Positions 36,993 to 46,464 of a DNA stretch of 64,000 nt are shown here, piece by piece. The stretch is taken from contig LS483371.1 of NCBI GenBank assembly GCA_900475325.1, forward strand, positions 558,001 to 622,000, read 5' to 3'. Numbering within the stretch: position 1 is the first letter of the stretch; the number at the start of each line of letters is the position of its first letter. Under the pieces are notes generated by a model. The model was not told the origin of the DNA, made no database searches, and saw only the letters and a list, made by a program, of their open reading frames with translations. This DNA comes from Paucimonas lemoignei. Lineage in GTDB: Bacteria > Pseudomonadota > Gammaproteobacteria > Pseudomonadales > Pseudomonadaceae. The position numbers were made by a program, and so were the translations under genes.

Positions 36993-37757
36993 TTACAGCG
37001 GCGTGCCCAGTAGAACGAACGACGGGGCGAACTGGACTTGAACGACGCTCCCGGTTTCGAGTTTCAGCGCGGCGACCTGTTCAGGTGCGGCTAGCGAGCA
37101 CAGGGTCTGGCCGGAGGGCAGGGCGATGCGCACTTCGCAGGGGCCATCGTCTCCCTCAACGACAGCCTCGACCGCCCCACGCAAGCAGTTGTGTCCATCG
37201 GCTGGTGGCTGTCCCGTGGCGAGCAATTGCAACCAGCCCGCCTTGATCAACGCCACCACGTCTGCACCGATGGCCAGCTCAAGGCGGATCGTGCTGTCGT
37301 GGGTGATCTGAGCATCAATGCACTGCCCGCCCGCCAGGCGCAATCGGACCAGATCGTTATGGCCATGGCTGGTAATACTCTCGATACAGCCCAGCAGTTG
37401 GTTGCGAGCACTGGTCTGTAACGTCAGGCGGCTAAGCAGATCCAGATCGCCACTTTCTTCTGCGGCCTCCAGCACCTGAGCCTGGAGCGCTTGCAAGCGC
37501 TGATACAGCCGCAGCACCCGCTCGCCTTCAACCGACAGTTTCGCGCCGCCGCCGCCACGCCCCCCAACGCTGCGCTCTACCAAGGGCTTCTGCGCCAGGT
37601 TGTTCAACTCATCAATGGCATCCCACGCCGCCTTGTAACTCAACCCCGCACTCTTCGCCGCACGGGTAATAGAACCCTGCTCGGCAATGTGCTGCAACAA
37701 CGCCATCCGCTGCGGGCGACGGACCATGTGTTGGGTGAGCAGGGTGGGCAGGGACAT
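36993..37757 (-). CDS. ModE-type transcriptional regulator
   Basis: 254 aa. N-terminal winged helix of ModE/LysR type (MALLQHIAEQGSITRAAKSAGLSYKAAWDAID, residues about 17-48) with the GGRGGGGAKLS wing. Two TOBE/Mop-like oxyanion-binding repeats follow (about 125-185 and 195-254). ModE binds molybdate and controls molybdate uptake. No mod transporter genes are adjacent here. The start at MSLPTLLTQHMVRRPQR replaces a longer open frame. Confidence 0.88.
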   Translation of the reverse strand: MSLPTLLTQHMVRRPQRMALLQHIAEQGSITRAAKSAGLSYKAAWDAIDELNNLAQKPLVERSVGGRGGGGAKLSVEGERVLRLYQRLQALQAQVLEAAEESGDLDLLSRLTLQTSARNQLLGCIESITSHGHNDLVRLRLAGGQCIDAQITHDSTIRLELAIGADVVALIKAGWLQLLATGQPPADGHNCLRGAVEAVVEGDDGPCEVRIALPSGQTLCSLAAPEQVAALKLETGSVVQVQFAPSFVLLGTPL

Positions 37758-37810
37758 GGGAGGGCGGCTTTTGGTTTGGATGACGGAGCCGAGTGTAAGG
37801 CATTGCATCA

Positions 37811-37886
37811 TCTGAAGGAGCTGCCGAAGGCTGCGAAGGCGGTTTGTCAGGAATATCGCTTTCGCAGCCTTCGGCAGCTCCTACAG
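37811..37886. repeat. REPIN (GTAGGAGCTGCCG type), overlapping the comF stop
   Basis: Arms CTGAAGGAGCTGCCGAAGGC and GCCTTCGGCAGCTCCTACAG. The right arm reaches into the last codons of comF. Confidence 0.85.
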
Positions 37887-38624
37887 GGGGGCATTGCCCG
37901 GCTTCGGCGTCCTCGCCAAACAATACACATCCACCCGCCGCGCGCCTGCCTTGATCAATAGTCGGGCGATGATGTCTGCGGTGGAGCCTGTGGTGAGGAC
38001 GTCGTCGATCAGCGCGACATGCTTGTTTTTGATCTGCTCTTCATCCACCAACACAAACGCGCCGCGCAGGTTTCGTTTGCGGGCTTTGGCGTCGAGGCCT
38101 TGCTGGGTTGGGGTTTCCCGTGTGCGCAGGATGAGTCGGTCTTGCACCGGCAATTGCAGCTGGGTGCCCAGCCAGTCGGCGAGCATGGCGGCCTGGTTGT
38201 AGCCCCGCTGGCGCTGGCGTTTGACTGACAGCGGCACTGGAAGAAGGTAATCAGGGCGAGGCAGGTCCTCCTCAAGGCGGTGCTGCACGAACTGCCCCAG
38301 CAATTGCGCCATCAGGCGTCCCATGGGCCAGTTGGCCTGGTGCTTGAATCGCGTGATCAGGCCGTCGACTGGAAATTGATACAACCATGGCGTGACCACC
38401 TCATCAAAAGCCGGTGGCTGCAGGGTGCATTGCGCGCAGCTCAACCCAGACATCGCCAGCGGCAACGCGCATTGCTGGCATTGTTCCCCGAGCCACGGCA
38501 GCTCTGTTTCACAAGGCGTGCAAATTGGAAAAGGCCCGTCCGTGGACTCATCGCACAGCAAACAGCTTTGTTTGTTTTTTAACCAGATGTAAACCTGATG
38601 CTTGCGATACGGTTGACAGTGCAC
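37881..38624 (-). CDS. ComF-family phosphoribosyltransferase-like protein
   Basis: 247 aa. N-terminal zinc-ribbon cysteines (CLLC, CTPC, CQQCALP, CAQC) and a C-terminal phosphoribosyltransferase-type motif VALIDDVLTTGSTAD. ComF/GntX proteins are linked to DNA uptake and use. GTG start at 38624. Its first codons overlap the BirA-type operator of the divergent biotin genes. The extreme C terminus (KPGNAPL) is encoded within a REPIN arm. Confidence 0.88.
   Translation of the reverse strand: MHCQPYRKHQVYIWLKNKQSCLLCDESTDGPFPICTPCETELPWLGEQCQQCALPLAMSGLSCAQCTLQPPAFDEVVTPWLYQFPVDGLITRFKHQANWPMGRLMAQLLGQFVQHRLEEDLPRPDYLLPVPLSVKRQRQRGYNQAAMLADWLGTQLQLPVQDRLILRTRETPTQQGLDAKARKRNLRGAFVLVDEEQIKNKHVALIDDVLTTGSTADIIARLLIKAGARRVDVYCLARTPKPGNAPL
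38588..38618. promoter_or_regulatory. BirA-type biotin operator
   Basis: TGTAAACC, 15 bases, GGTTGACA: matches the BirA operator (TTGTAAACC-N15-GGTTTACAA type) at nearly every core position. It lies inside the 5' end of comF, and its right half-site contains the TTGACA -35 of the putative bioB promoter. Confidence 0.78.
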
Positions 38625-38640
38625 GCGCGTTCCTTAAATA
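38613..38640 (+). promoter_or_regulatory. Putative bioB promoter
   Basis: TTGACA (38613-38618), 16-base spacer, TAAATA (38635-38640). The -35 is embedded in the BirA operator, a layout suited to repression by biotinyl-AMP-bound BirA. Confidence 0.6.
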
Positions 38641-38760
38641 TATCGATACTTAAATATGTTGAAACAACCGTGTCGCGCCTGTGGACTTTAAGCCTGCGCA
38701 AGCAGGGCTTAGCCGCAGGGCGTTGTGCAAAAAAACAGAACTGAACCCGAGGGTCGCCCG

Positions 38761-39816
38761 ATGAGCGCCAGCACCACCGCCACTTTGCGTCACGACTGGA
38801 CTTTAGCCGAGGTCAGAGCGCTGTTCGTACAGCCTTTCAATGACCTGCTGTTTCAGGCGCAAACCGTGCACCGCGCTCATTTCGACGCCAACCGTGTTCA
38901 GGTTTCAACGCTGCTTTCGATCAAGACCGGCGCCTGCCCGGAAGACTGCAAATACTGCCCTCAGTCCGGCCACTACAACACCGGCCTGGAAAAGGAGAAG
39001 CTGCTGGAAGTGCAGAAGGTGTTGGAGGAGGCGGCGCGTGCCAAGGCCATCGGCTCGACGCGTTTCTGCATGGGCGCAGCGTGGAAGCATCCGTCCGCCA
39101 AAGACATGCCGTACGTGCTGGAAATGGTCAAAGGCGTGAAGGCCATGGGCCTGGAAACGTGCATGACCCTTGGGCGTCTGGATCAGGACCAGACCGAAGC
39201 GCTGGCCTCTGCCGGGCTGGATTACTACAACCACAACCTCGACACCTCGCCGGATTTCTACACCAGCATCATCACCACGCGTACCTACAGCGAGCGCCTG
39301 CAAACACTGGCTTACGTGCGTGATTCGGGGATGAAGATCTGCTCCGGCGGCATCCTCGGCATGGGCGAGTCGCTGGACGACCGCGCCAATCTGTTGATCC
39401 AGTTGGCGAACCTGCCGGAGCACCCGGAATCGGTGCCGATCAACATGCTGGTCAAGGTCGCCGGTACGCCGCTGGAAAACGCCGAAGACATTGATCCGTT
39501 CGACTTCATTCGCATGCTGGCCGTGGCGCGCATTCTGATGCCGCAGTCTCATGTGCGCCTGTCCGCTGGCCGTGAAGCCATGAACGAACAGATGCAGGCC
39601 CTGGCGTTCTTTGCCGGTGCCAATTCGATCTTCTACGGCGACAAGCTGCTGACCACCGCCAACCCGCAGGCTGACAAGGACATGCTGTTGTTCTCGCGTC
39701 TGGGCATCAAGCCCGAAGCCGGGCAGGAGCACGCCGACGAAGTGCATCAGGCCGCCATCGAGCAGGCGCTGGTCGAGCAGAGAAGCAGCGAGCAGTTTTA
39801 TAACGCGGTGGTTTGA
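38761..39816 (+). CDS. bioB: Biotin synthase
   Basis: 351 aa radical-SAM enzyme inserting sulfur into dethiobiotin. The 4Fe-4S motif [17 protein letters not shown] lies at about residues 60-76, with the second-cluster ligands in [15 protein letters not shown]. Start [13 protein letters not shown]. First gene of the bio cluster; a REPIN separates it from bioF. Confidence 0.97.
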   Translation: MSASTTATLRHDWTLAEVRALFVQPFNDLLFQAQTVHRAHFDANRVQVSTLLSIKTGACPEDCKYCPQSGHYNTGLEKEKLLEVQKVLEEAARAKAIGSTRFCMGAAWKHPSAKDMPYVLEMVKGVKAMGLETCMTLGRLDQDQTEALASAGLDYYNHNLDTSPDFYTSIITTRTYSERLQTLAYVRDSGMKICSGGILGMGESLDDRANLLIQLANLPEHPESVPINMLVKVAGTPLENAEDIDPFDFIRMLAVARILMPQSHVRLSAGREAMNEQMQALAFFAGANSIFYGDKLLTTANPQADKDMLLFSRLGIKPEAGQEHADEVHQAAIEQALVEQRSSEQFYNAVV

Positions 39817-39835
39817 TCTGCTGCGCGCCACCGTT

Positions 39836-39925
39836 GTGGGACCGGCTTTAGCCGGGAAGGCTGCATGTCTGCTTATGAAGATCCGGCGGTTGCTCTGACC
39901 TCTTCCCGGCTAAAGCCGGTCCCAC
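39836..39925. repeat. REPIN (CCGGCTTTAGCCGG type)
   Basis: Arms GTGGGACCGGCTTTAGCCGG and CCGGCTAAAGCCGGTCCCAC between bioB and bioF. Confidence 0.88.
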
Positions 39926-39973
39926 GAAAACGCATTTCAAATCGACCGTTATGCAACATCCCCGAGGCCACCC

Positions 39974-41164
39974 ATGTCCTTCGATCTGAGCGCACGTCTG
40001 GCCGCCCGTCGCGCTGACAACCTTTATCGCCAGCGCCCTCTGTTGCAGAGCCCCCAAGGGCCTGAGGTGGTGGTCGATGGCACGCCGTTGCTGGCGTTCT
40101 GTAATAACGATTATCTGGGCCTGGCCAATCACCCGGAAGTGATCGCCGCGTGGCAGGCGGGCGCCGATAAGTGGGGCGTCGGCGGCGGCTCTTCGCACCT
40201 GGTGATCGGCCATAGCGGCCCGCATCACGCACTCGAAGAAGCGCTCGCCGAGCTGACCGGTCGGCCGCGTGCGCTGCTGTTTTCCAACGGCTACATGGCC
40301 AACCTCGGGGCTGTCACGGCGCTGGTAGGGCAGGGCGATACGGTGCTGGAAGATCGTCTGAATCACGCTTCGCTGCTCGATGCTGGTTTGCTCAGCGGCG
40401 CACGCTTTTCCCGCTATCTGCACAACGATTCCCAAAGCCTGAACGCTCGGCTTGAAAAGGCAGTGGGCGATACGTTGGTGGTCACCGATGGCGTATTCAG
40501 CATGGACGGCGACATTGCCGACTTGCCCGCGCTGGCGCAAACCGCCAAGGCCAAAGGCGCGTGGCTGATGGTCGATGATGCCCACGGCTTCGGCCCCCTG
40601 GGAGCCAATGGCGGCGGCATCGTCGAGCATTTCGGGTTGGGCATGGACGATGTGCCCGTGTTGATCGGGACGCTGGGCAAGGCGTTCGGCACGGCCGGTG
40701 CTTTCGTGGCGGGCAATGAAGAACTGATCGAAACCATGATCCAGTTTGCCCGGCCCTACATCTACACCACCAGCCAGCCGCCCGCGCTGGCTTGCGCCAC
40801 CCTGAAAAGCCTGGAACTGCTGCGCACCGAGCACTGGCGTCGCGAGCATCTGGCGCGGCTGATCGCGCAGTTTCGCGCTGGCGCCGAACAGATCGGCCTG
40901 AGTTTGATGGACAGCTTTACGCCCATCCAGCCCATCCTTGTCGGGGACGCCGGGCAGGCCGTGCGCCTGTCGCACATGCTCCGTGAGCACGGGCTGCTGG
41001 TAACTGCGATTCGCCCTCCCACTGTGCCCGCTGGTAGCGCCCGTTTGCGCGTGACGCTGTCAGCCGCCCACAGCGAAGCCCAAGTGCAGCTATTGTTGAA
41101 TGCATTGGCGCAGTGTTACCCGCTGCTGAAGGCAAGCGAATCGGTGGAGCCAAATCATGCGTGA
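39974..41164 (+). CDS. bioF: 8-amino-7-oxononanoate synthase
   Basis: 396 aa PLP enzyme condensing pimeloyl-ACP with alanine. [18 protein letters not shown] near the N terminus, [30 protein letters not shown] and the PLP-lysine motif [13 protein letters not shown] are all present. It overlaps bioH by 8 bases. Confidence 0.96.
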   Translation: MSFDLSARLAARRADNLYRQRPLLQSPQGPEVVVDGTPLLAFCNNDYLGLANHPEVIAAWQAGADKWGVGGGSSHLVIGHSGPHHALEEALAELTGRPRALLFSNGYMANLGAVTALVGQGDTVLEDRLNHASLLDAGLLSGARFSRYLHNDSQSLNARLEKAVGDTLVVTDGVFSMDGDIADLPALAQTAKAKGAWLMVDDAHGFGPLGANGGGIVEHFGLGMDDVPVLIGTLGKAFGTAGAFVAGNEELIETMIQFARPYIYTTSQPPALACATLKSLELLRTEHWRREHLARLIAQFRAGAEQIGLSLMDSFTPIQPILVGDAGQAVRLSHMLREHGLLVTAIRPPTVPAGSARLRVTLSAAHSEAQVQLLLNALAQCYPLLKASESVEPNHA

Positions 41165-41888
41165 TCAGTTGATCCTGTTGCCGGGCTGGGGCCTGGGTAT
41201 TTCTCCACTGGAGCCCTTGGCCGCCGCGTTGCGTGGCCTGGATGAGCATTTGCGTGTGGATATCGAGCCGCTGCCGGAACTGGACAGCAGCGACCCGAAA
41301 GAATGGCTCGCGGAACTGGACTCGCTGTTGCCCGACAACGCCTGGCTCGGCGGTTGGTCTTTGGGCGGCATGCTTGCCGCTGAGCTGGCCGCGCTGCGCG
41401 GTGAACGCTGCTGCGGGTTGTTGACCCTGGCCAGCAACGCCAGCTTCGTGACGCGCGGCGCCTGGCCCAATGCGATGCCGGTGGGCGACTTCGAAGCCTT
41501 CCTGACCGGATGCATGGACAACCCGGACGCCACCTTGAAACGCTTCAGCCTGCTGTGCGCCCAAGGTGCTGAAGACCCGCGCTCTATTTCCCGCTTGCTC
41601 AAGGCTGGCGCGCCTCACGGTTCAGCCAATGCGCTGGTTCATGGCCTGCAATTACTCGAGCAATTGGACACGCGCAGTGCCTTGCAGACTTTTCGTGGTC
41701 CGCAGTTGCACCTGTTTGCCGGTCTCGACGCGTTCGTGCCTGCCGAAGCGGCCAGTGATTTGCTGGCGCTTTTGCCCGATGTTGAAGTGGGCGTGATCGA
41801 GCAGGCCAGCCACGCATTTGTCCTTGAAAACCCCCATGGTGTGGCGGCGGCCATCCAGGCTTTCTTGCATGAGTCCGGTGATGACTGA
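41157..41888 (+). CDS. bioH: Pimeloyl-ACP methyl ester carboxylesterase
   Basis: 243 aa alpha/beta hydrolase. Oxyanion region LLPGWGLG, nucleophile elbow [10 protein letters not shown] (Ser about residue 66), and the catalytic His in [12 protein letters not shown]. It frees pimeloyl-ACP from its methyl ester so that elongation stops. It overlaps bioF and bioC by 8 bases each. Confidence 0.93.
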   Translation: MRDQLILLPGWGLGISPLEPLAAALRGLDEHLRVDIEPLPELDSSDPKEWLAELDSLLPDNAWLGGWSLGGMLAAELAALRGERCCGLLTLASNASFVTRGAWPNAMPVGDFEAFLTGCMDNPDATLKRFSLLCAQGAEDPRSISRLLKAGAPHGSANALVHGLQLLEQLDTRSALQTFRGPQLHLFAGLDAFVPAEAASDLLALLPDVEVGVIEQASHAFVLENPHGVAAAIQAFLHESGDD

Positions 41889-42693
41889 TTTATCCAACCC
41901 CCGCTTGCCGGGTGGCTTGCCAGATAAGCGCCAAGTGGCAGCGTCATTCTCAAAGGCCGCAGGCAGTTACGACAGCGTCGCGCAATTGCAGCGCGATGTC
42001 GGTGGTGAGTTATTGGCCTGCTTGCCGGGCGACCTCCAGCCTGCGCGCTGGCTGGACCTGGGCTGCGGCACGGGTTATTTCAGCCGTGTGCTTGCCCAGC
42101 GTTTTGTCGACGGTGAAGGTGTCGCGCTGGATATTGCCGAAGGGATGTTGCGCCATGCCCGGCCGTTGGCGGGCGCCGAACATTTCATCGCTGGGGATGC
42201 CGAGCGTCTGCCGCTGCGCAACGACAGCTGCGCGCTGATCTTCTCCAGCCTGGCAGTGCAGTGGTGCGCGGACTTTGCTGCGGTGCTCAGTGAGGCGCGG
42301 CGTGTCCTGCAGCCGGGCGGGGTGTTTGCTTTTGCCAGCCTGTGCGTGGGCACTTTGTATGAGTTGCGTGAGAGTTGGCAGGCGGTGGACGGCATGGTTC
42401 ACGTCAACCGCTTCCGGCGACTGGAGGATTACCAGCGCCTGTGTGATGCCAGTGGTTTGCAGATTCGTTCGTTGGAGGTTCAGCCTCATGTGCTGCACTA
42501 CCCGGATGTGCGCAGCCTGACTCACGAATTGAAAGCACTCGGCGCGCACAATCTGAACCCCGGGCGGCCGGGTGGTTTGACCGGTCGTGCGCGAATACTG
42601 GCCTTGATCGAGGCGTACGAGCACTATCGTCAACAGGCTGGGCTACCGGCGACGTATCAGGTTGTTTATACGGTTCTGGAAAAAACCGTTTGA
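41881..42693 (+). CDS. bioC: Malonyl-ACP O-methyltransferase
   Basis: 270 aa SAM-dependent methyltransferase: [15 protein letters not shown] (motif I), [13 protein letters not shown] and [13 protein letters not shown]. It methylates malonyl-ACP to start pimeloyl synthesis. The start is at [19 protein letters not shown], overlapping bioH; MSPVM four codons upstream is possible. Confidence 0.93.
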   Translation: MTDLSNPRLPGGLPDKRQVAASFSKAAGSYDSVAQLQRDVGGELLACLPGDLQPARWLDLGCGTGYFSRVLAQRFVDGEGVALDIAEGMLRHARPLAGAEHFIAGDAERLPLRNDSCALIFSSLAVQWCADFAAVLSEARRVLQPGGVFAFASLCVGTLYELRESWQAVDGMVHVNRFRRLEDYQRLCDASGLQIRSLEVQPHVLHYPDVRSLTHELKALGAHNLNPGRPGGLTGRARILALIEAYEHYRQQAGLPATYQVVYTVLEKTV

Positions 42694-42721
42694 GTTCATC
42701 ACGCCAGAGAGGGCTACCGAG

Positions 42722-43402
42722 ATGAGCCGTGCGTACTTCATCGCGGGCACCGACACCGATGTCGGCAAAACCACTGTTGCTGCAGGTTTACTGCATGCCG
42801 CCCGGCTGAGCGGGTTGAGCACGTTGGCGGGCAAGCCGGTTGCTTCAGGTTGCGCGCTCGCGCCGGGTGGTCTGCGTAACCCCGACGCGCTGGCGCTCAT
42901 GGCTGAAAGCTCAATCCCCCTGAGCTACGAAGAGGTCAACCCGTTTGCGTTCGAGCCTGCCATCGCCCCACATTTGGCGGCTCGGGAGGCGGGCGTGGCG
43001 TTGACCGTTCAGGCGCTGCTCGGCCCGATGCGTCTGGTGCTGGCGCGCAACGCTGACTTCACCCTGATCGAAGGCGCTGGCGGTTGGCGGGTGCCGTTGG
43101 CTGATCAGGCCAATCTGTCGGACTTGGCCATCGGCCTGCAATTGCCGGTGATTCTGGTGGTGGGGGTGCGCCTGGGCTGCATCAGCCATGCACTATTGAC
43201 CGCCGAAGCCATCGCCGGAGACGGGCTGCAACTGGCGGGCTGGGTGGCCAATATCGTCGACCCGAAAACCTCACGCCTGGAAGAAAACCTCGCCACCCTC
43301 GCCGAACGCCTGCCCGCGCCCTGCCTGGGGCGCGTGCCCCGCCTGAAAAAACCGAGTGCCGAAGCGGTGGCGGAGTATCTGCATCTTGAGTTGTTGGATT
43401 GA
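42722..43402 (+). CDS. bioD: Dethiobiotin synthetase
   Basis: 226 aa ATP-dependent carboxylase-type enzyme. P-loop GTDTDVGKTTVAAGLLHA at residues about 9-26, LAGKPVASGC, and the acidic IEGAGGWRVPL. It forms the ureido ring of dethiobiotin. Last gene of the cluster, 28 bases after bioC. Confidence 0.95.
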   Translation: MSRAYFIAGTDTDVGKTTVAAGLLHAARLSGLSTLAGKPVASGCALAPGGLRNPDALALMAESSIPLSYEEVNPFAFEPAIAPHLAAREAGVALTVQALLGPMRLVLARNADFTLIEGAGGWRVPLADQANLSDLAIGLQLPVILVVGVRLGCISHALLTAEAIAGDGLQLAGWVANIVDPKTSRLEENLATLAERLPAPCLGRVPRLKKPSAEAVAEYLHLELLD

Positions 43403-43436
43403 AAGCCGTTTCGTTAAATTGCCCTGCGGATTAGGT

Positions 43437-43528
43437 CGTGGGACCGGCTTTAGCCGGGAAGAGGCCGGTGCATCCGTTACATTTGCTGAGTGAGCACTGA
43501 CGCCTTCCCGGCTAAAGCCGGTCCCACG
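43437..43528. repeat. REPIN (CCGGCTTTAGCCGG type)
   Basis: Arms CGTGGGACCGGCTTTAGCCG and CGGCTAAAGCCGGTCCCACG downstream of bioD. Confidence 0.88.
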
Positions 43529-43712
43529 GCGGGTTCACTTCGCAGTTTGTGGGCCAGTGCACAAAATTTGATCAGCAAGCTGCCGTACAATGGCCAGGCC
43601 AAAAAGACTCAGCCTATGGGCAGGCCTAGTGCCATTAGTCTTTTTGACGGGCGCTTTTGGCGCTTTACTGCTTCAATGGCGTTGTTCGTTTTATGAACAC
43701 GAGGATCTACAC

Positions 43713-44009
43713 ATGCAAATCACCATGAACAACACGCTTTATCCAGGCCTCAGCGCAATGGAAGTTGGGCAGTCGCGTGTGGATCAGGCGGCTACGCAAA
43801 TCGCCAGCAGCAATATCGAAGTCTCTGGCAGAAGCCAGTCTTCGGATTTCCAGCTGGAAAACCTGCGTTCCGTTGATCGCTCTCAGCGCAGCGATCTTTC
43901 TGCCAACCTGGTAGAAATGGCCCAAGGCGCAAACCAGATCGAAGCGGGCGCCAGAGTACAAAAAGCCAGTGACGAAATGCTCGGTACATTGATCGATACC
44001 TACGCCTGA
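43713..44009 (+). CDS. Small protein with a flagellar-rod-like N-terminal motif
   Basis: 98 aa. LYPGLSAMEVGQSRVDQAATQIASSNIE resembles the 'A.D..A.NIAN.N' region of flagellar rod and hook proteins, and the C-terminal VQKASDEMLGTLIDTYA resembles their C-terminal helix. The middle is short and polar. Many pseudomonads carry such a gene near fadE; function unknown. The ATG at 43713 follows an ACGAGGA ribosome site. The frame is open back to 43590. Confidence 0.78.
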   Translation: MQITMNNTLYPGLSAMEVGQSRVDQAATQIASSNIEVSGRSQSSDFQLENLRSVDRSQRSDLSANLVEMAQGANQIEAGARVQKASDEMLGTLIDTYA

Positions 44010-44232
44010 TTGACCCTTCTGGCCGTGTCCTGAGTACACGGCCTTGCGCGCTGAATTCCTCGCTATCACCCGCTCCTATTTACGCTGCTATCCCTTCGCC
44101 CTGAACTAGACTCTCGCCATCGACGCATGCCTGTTACCGGGCTGTACGCCTTTGCCTGCACGCCTTGAAGAACTCCGTTGATGAATGGTGTGTTACGCAC
44201 CCTTGACAAGGTTTGGGCGTAAACGTATGTTT

Positions 44233-44246
44233 CAAACACCTGTTTG
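44233..44246. promoter_or_regulatory. PsrA-type operator
   Basis: CAAACACCTGTTTG fits the PsrA consensus (C/G)AAAC-N2-4-GTTT(G/C). PsrA is the TetR-family fatty-acid-sensing regulator of beta-oxidation genes in Pseudomonas. About 100 bases upstream of the dehydrogenase start. Confidence 0.65.
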
Positions 44247-44278
44247 ACCGCTAGGCATCCAAGATTGTCCGGTGGTTG

Positions 44279-44290
44279 GGGAACGTTCCC
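44279..44290. promoter_or_regulatory. Perfect palindrome GGGAACGTTCCC
   Basis: 12-bp perfect dyad in the same leader, 5 bases before the next palindrome. Cognate regulator unknown. Confidence 0.4.
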
Positions 44291-44295
44291 ACAGC

Positions 44296-44307
44296 GACCG
44301 ATCGGTC
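44296..44307. promoter_or_regulatory. Perfect palindrome GACCGATCGGTC
   Basis: 12-bp perfect dyad 38 bases before the start codon, of a form often bound by TetR-family repressors. Confidence 0.45.
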
Positions 44308-44344
44308 ATACATTTCCAGGTTTCATCAGCAGAGGTTTATCGCT

Positions 44345-46150
44345 ATGCCTGACTACAAGGCCCCCTTGCGTGATATTCGCTTCGTTCGTGACGAACTGCT
44401 TGGTTACGAAGCGCACTATCAAAGTCTGCCAGCATGTCAGGACGCGACCCCTGACATGGTTGATGCCATTCTTGAAGAAGGCGCCAAGTTTTGTGAGCAG
44501 GTGCTGGCGCCGCTGAACCGTGTTGGTGATACCGAAGGCTGTACCTGGAGCGAGTCCGGCGTGAAAACGCCGAGCGGCTTCAAAGAAGCCTATAAGCAAT
44601 TCGTTGAAGGCGGCTGGCCGAGCCTGGCCCATGACGTCGAGCACGGCGGTCAGGGCTTGCCTGAGTCTCTGGGCCTGGCAGTCAGCGAAATGGTCGGCGA
44701 AGCCAATTGGTCGTGGGGCATGTACCCAGGCCTGTCCCATGGCGCGATGAACACTATCTCCGAGCACGGCACCGACGAGCAGCGCGATCTGTATCTGACC
44801 AAGCTGGTATCCGGCGAATGGACCGGCACCATGTGCCTGACCGAATCCCACTGCGGTACTGACCTGGGCATGCTGCGCACCAAGGCCGAACCACAGGCTG
44901 ATGGTTCGTATCGCGTGACCGGCACCAAAATTTTCATTTCCGCTGGTGAGCACGACATGGCCGATAACATCGTCCACATCGTGCTGGCCCGCCTGCCGGA
45001 TGCACCGGCCGGCACCAAAGGCATCTCGCTGTTCATCGTGCCCAAGTTCCTGCCTAACGCTGACGGCAGCATTGGCAACCGCAATGCGGTCAGCTGCGGT
45101 TCCCTGGAACACAAGATGGGCATCCATGGCAACGCGACCTGCGTGATGAACTTCGACGCGGCCACCGGTTTCCTGATCGGCCCGGCGAACAAAGGCCTGA
45201 ACTGCATGTTCACCTTCATGAACACCGCGCGTCTGGGCACTGCGTTGCAAGGTCTGGCGCATGCCGAGATCGGTTTCCAGGGTGGCCTGAAGTACGCCCG
45301 TGATCGCCTGCAGATGCGTTCTCTGACTGGCCCGAAAGCGCCGGACAAGGCCGCTGACCCGATCATCGTTCACCCTGATGTACGTCGCATGTTGCTGACC
45401 ATGAAGGCCTTCTCCGAAGGCACTCGCGCCATGGTGTATTTCACCGCCAAGCAGGTCGACATCGCCAAGTACAGCGACGACGCCGAGCACAAGAAACAAG
45501 CCGACGCGTTGCTGGCATTCATGACGCCGATTGCCAAGGCATTCATGACTGAAGTGGGCTTTGAGTCCGCCAACCATGGCGTGCAAATCTACGGCGGTCA
45601 CGGCTTCATCGCCGAGTGGGGCATGGAGCAGAACGTTCGCGACAGCCGTATTTCCATGCTGTACGAAGGCACCACCGGCATTCAGGCGCTGGACTTGCTG
45701 GGCCGCAAGGTTCTGATGACTCAAGGCGAAGCGCTCAAAGGCTTCACCAAGATCGTCCACAAGTTCTGCCAGAACAACGAGGGCGTCGAGGCTGTTCAGG
45801 AGTTCGTCACTCCGCTGGCTGCACTGAATAAGGAGTGGGGCGAGCTGACCATGAAAGTGGGCATGGCCGCCATGAAGGACCGCGAAGAAGTCGGTGCCGC
45901 CTCGGTGGATTACCTGATGTATTCCGGTTACGCCTGCCTGGCTTACTTCTGGGCTGACATGGCTCGAGTTGCCTCGGAGAAACTGGCCGCCGGCACCAGC
46001 GAAGAAGCCTTCTATACCGCCAAGCTGCAGACCGCGCGCTTCTACTTCCAGCGCATCCTGCCGCGTACCCGCACCCACGTTGCGACCATGCTGTCGGGCG
46101 CTAGCAACCTGATGGACATGAAAGAAGAAGATTTCGGCCTGGCTTACTAA
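44345..46150 (+). CDS. Acyl-CoA dehydrogenase, paralogue 1
   Basis: 601 aa, the long class of acyl-CoA dehydrogenase. Contains [22 protein letters not shown] (FAD region), [15 protein letters not shown], and the catalytic-region [20 protein letters not shown], plus an extra C-terminal helical domain of about 130 residues. It catalyses the first step of fatty-acid beta-oxidation. The start [14 protein letters not shown] is shared in form with the paralogue at 48303. A strong terminator follows. Confidence 0.93.
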   Translation: MPDYKAPLRDIRFVRDELLGYEAHYQSLPACQDATPDMVDAILEEGAKFCEQVLAPLNRVGDTEGCTWSESGVKTPSGFKEAYKQFVEGGWPSLAHDVEHGGQGLPESLGLAVSEMVGEANWSWGMYPGLSHGAMNTISEHGTDEQRDLYLTKLVSGEWTGTMCLTESHCGTDLGMLRTKAEPQADGSYRVTGTKIFISAGEHDMADNIVHIVLARLPDAPAGTKGISLFIVPKFLPNADGSIGNRNAVSCGSLEHKMGIHGNATCVMNFDAATGFLIGPANKGLNCMFTFMNTARLGTALQGLAHAEIGFQGGLKYARDRLQMRSLTGPKAPDKAADPIIVHPDVRRMLLTMKAFSEGTRAMVYFTAKQVDIAKYSDDAEHKKQADALLAFMTPIAKAFMTEVGFESANHGVQIYGGHGFIAEWGMEQNVRDSRISMLYEGTTGIQALDLLGRKVLMTQGEALKGFTKIVHKFCQNNEGVEAVQEFVTPLAALNKEWGELTMKVGMAAMKDREEVGAASVDYLMYSGYACLAYFWADMARVASEKLAAGTSEEAFYTAKLQTARFYFQRILPRTRTHVATMLSGASNLMDMKEEDFGLAY

Positions 46151-46170
46151 GCCCGACCGGGATTCTCCAG

Positions 46171-46207
46171 AAGCCGCTTCTCCTTTGGGGGAAGCGGCTT
46201 TTTTTTG
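46171..46207 (+). terminator. Rho-independent terminator of the acyl-CoA dehydrogenase gene
   Basis: AAGCCGCTTC ... GAAGCGGCTT stem followed by eight T. Confidence 0.9.
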
Positions 46208-46233
46208 TGGCGATTTGCTGGCCTGATGATCAT

Positions 46234-46325
46234 CCTGTGGGAGCTTGCTGGCGAAGACGATGTTCAGGTTCAGGATATCTACAGGATGTACCGCCCATTT
46301 CGCGAGCAAGCTCGCTCCCACAGGG
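46234..46325. repeat. REPIN (GCGAGCTTGCTCGC type, left arm decayed)
   Basis: Left arm CCTGTGGGAGCTTGCTGGCG, right arm GCGAGCAAGCTCGCTCCCAC. Confidence 0.82.
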
Positions 46326-46464
46326 TTGTGCGTTTCGTCAGTTCAGCCAATTGCGAGTCACGCAGTCACATCCTCTTCATCTTCCATCAATAAACATTTC
46401 CGGGAAGCTGCCGTTAAAGAAAGTAGCCTGTGATTTTGGTTCTGCTGAATGCATATTCGAGTGG

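Larger units (their letters stand above)
44010..44344. promoter_or_regulatory. Leader region of the first acyl-CoA dehydrogenase gene
   Basis: 335 bases without a gene. The last 115 hold three palindromes, listed separately. The rest shows nothing I can name. Confidence 0.5.
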
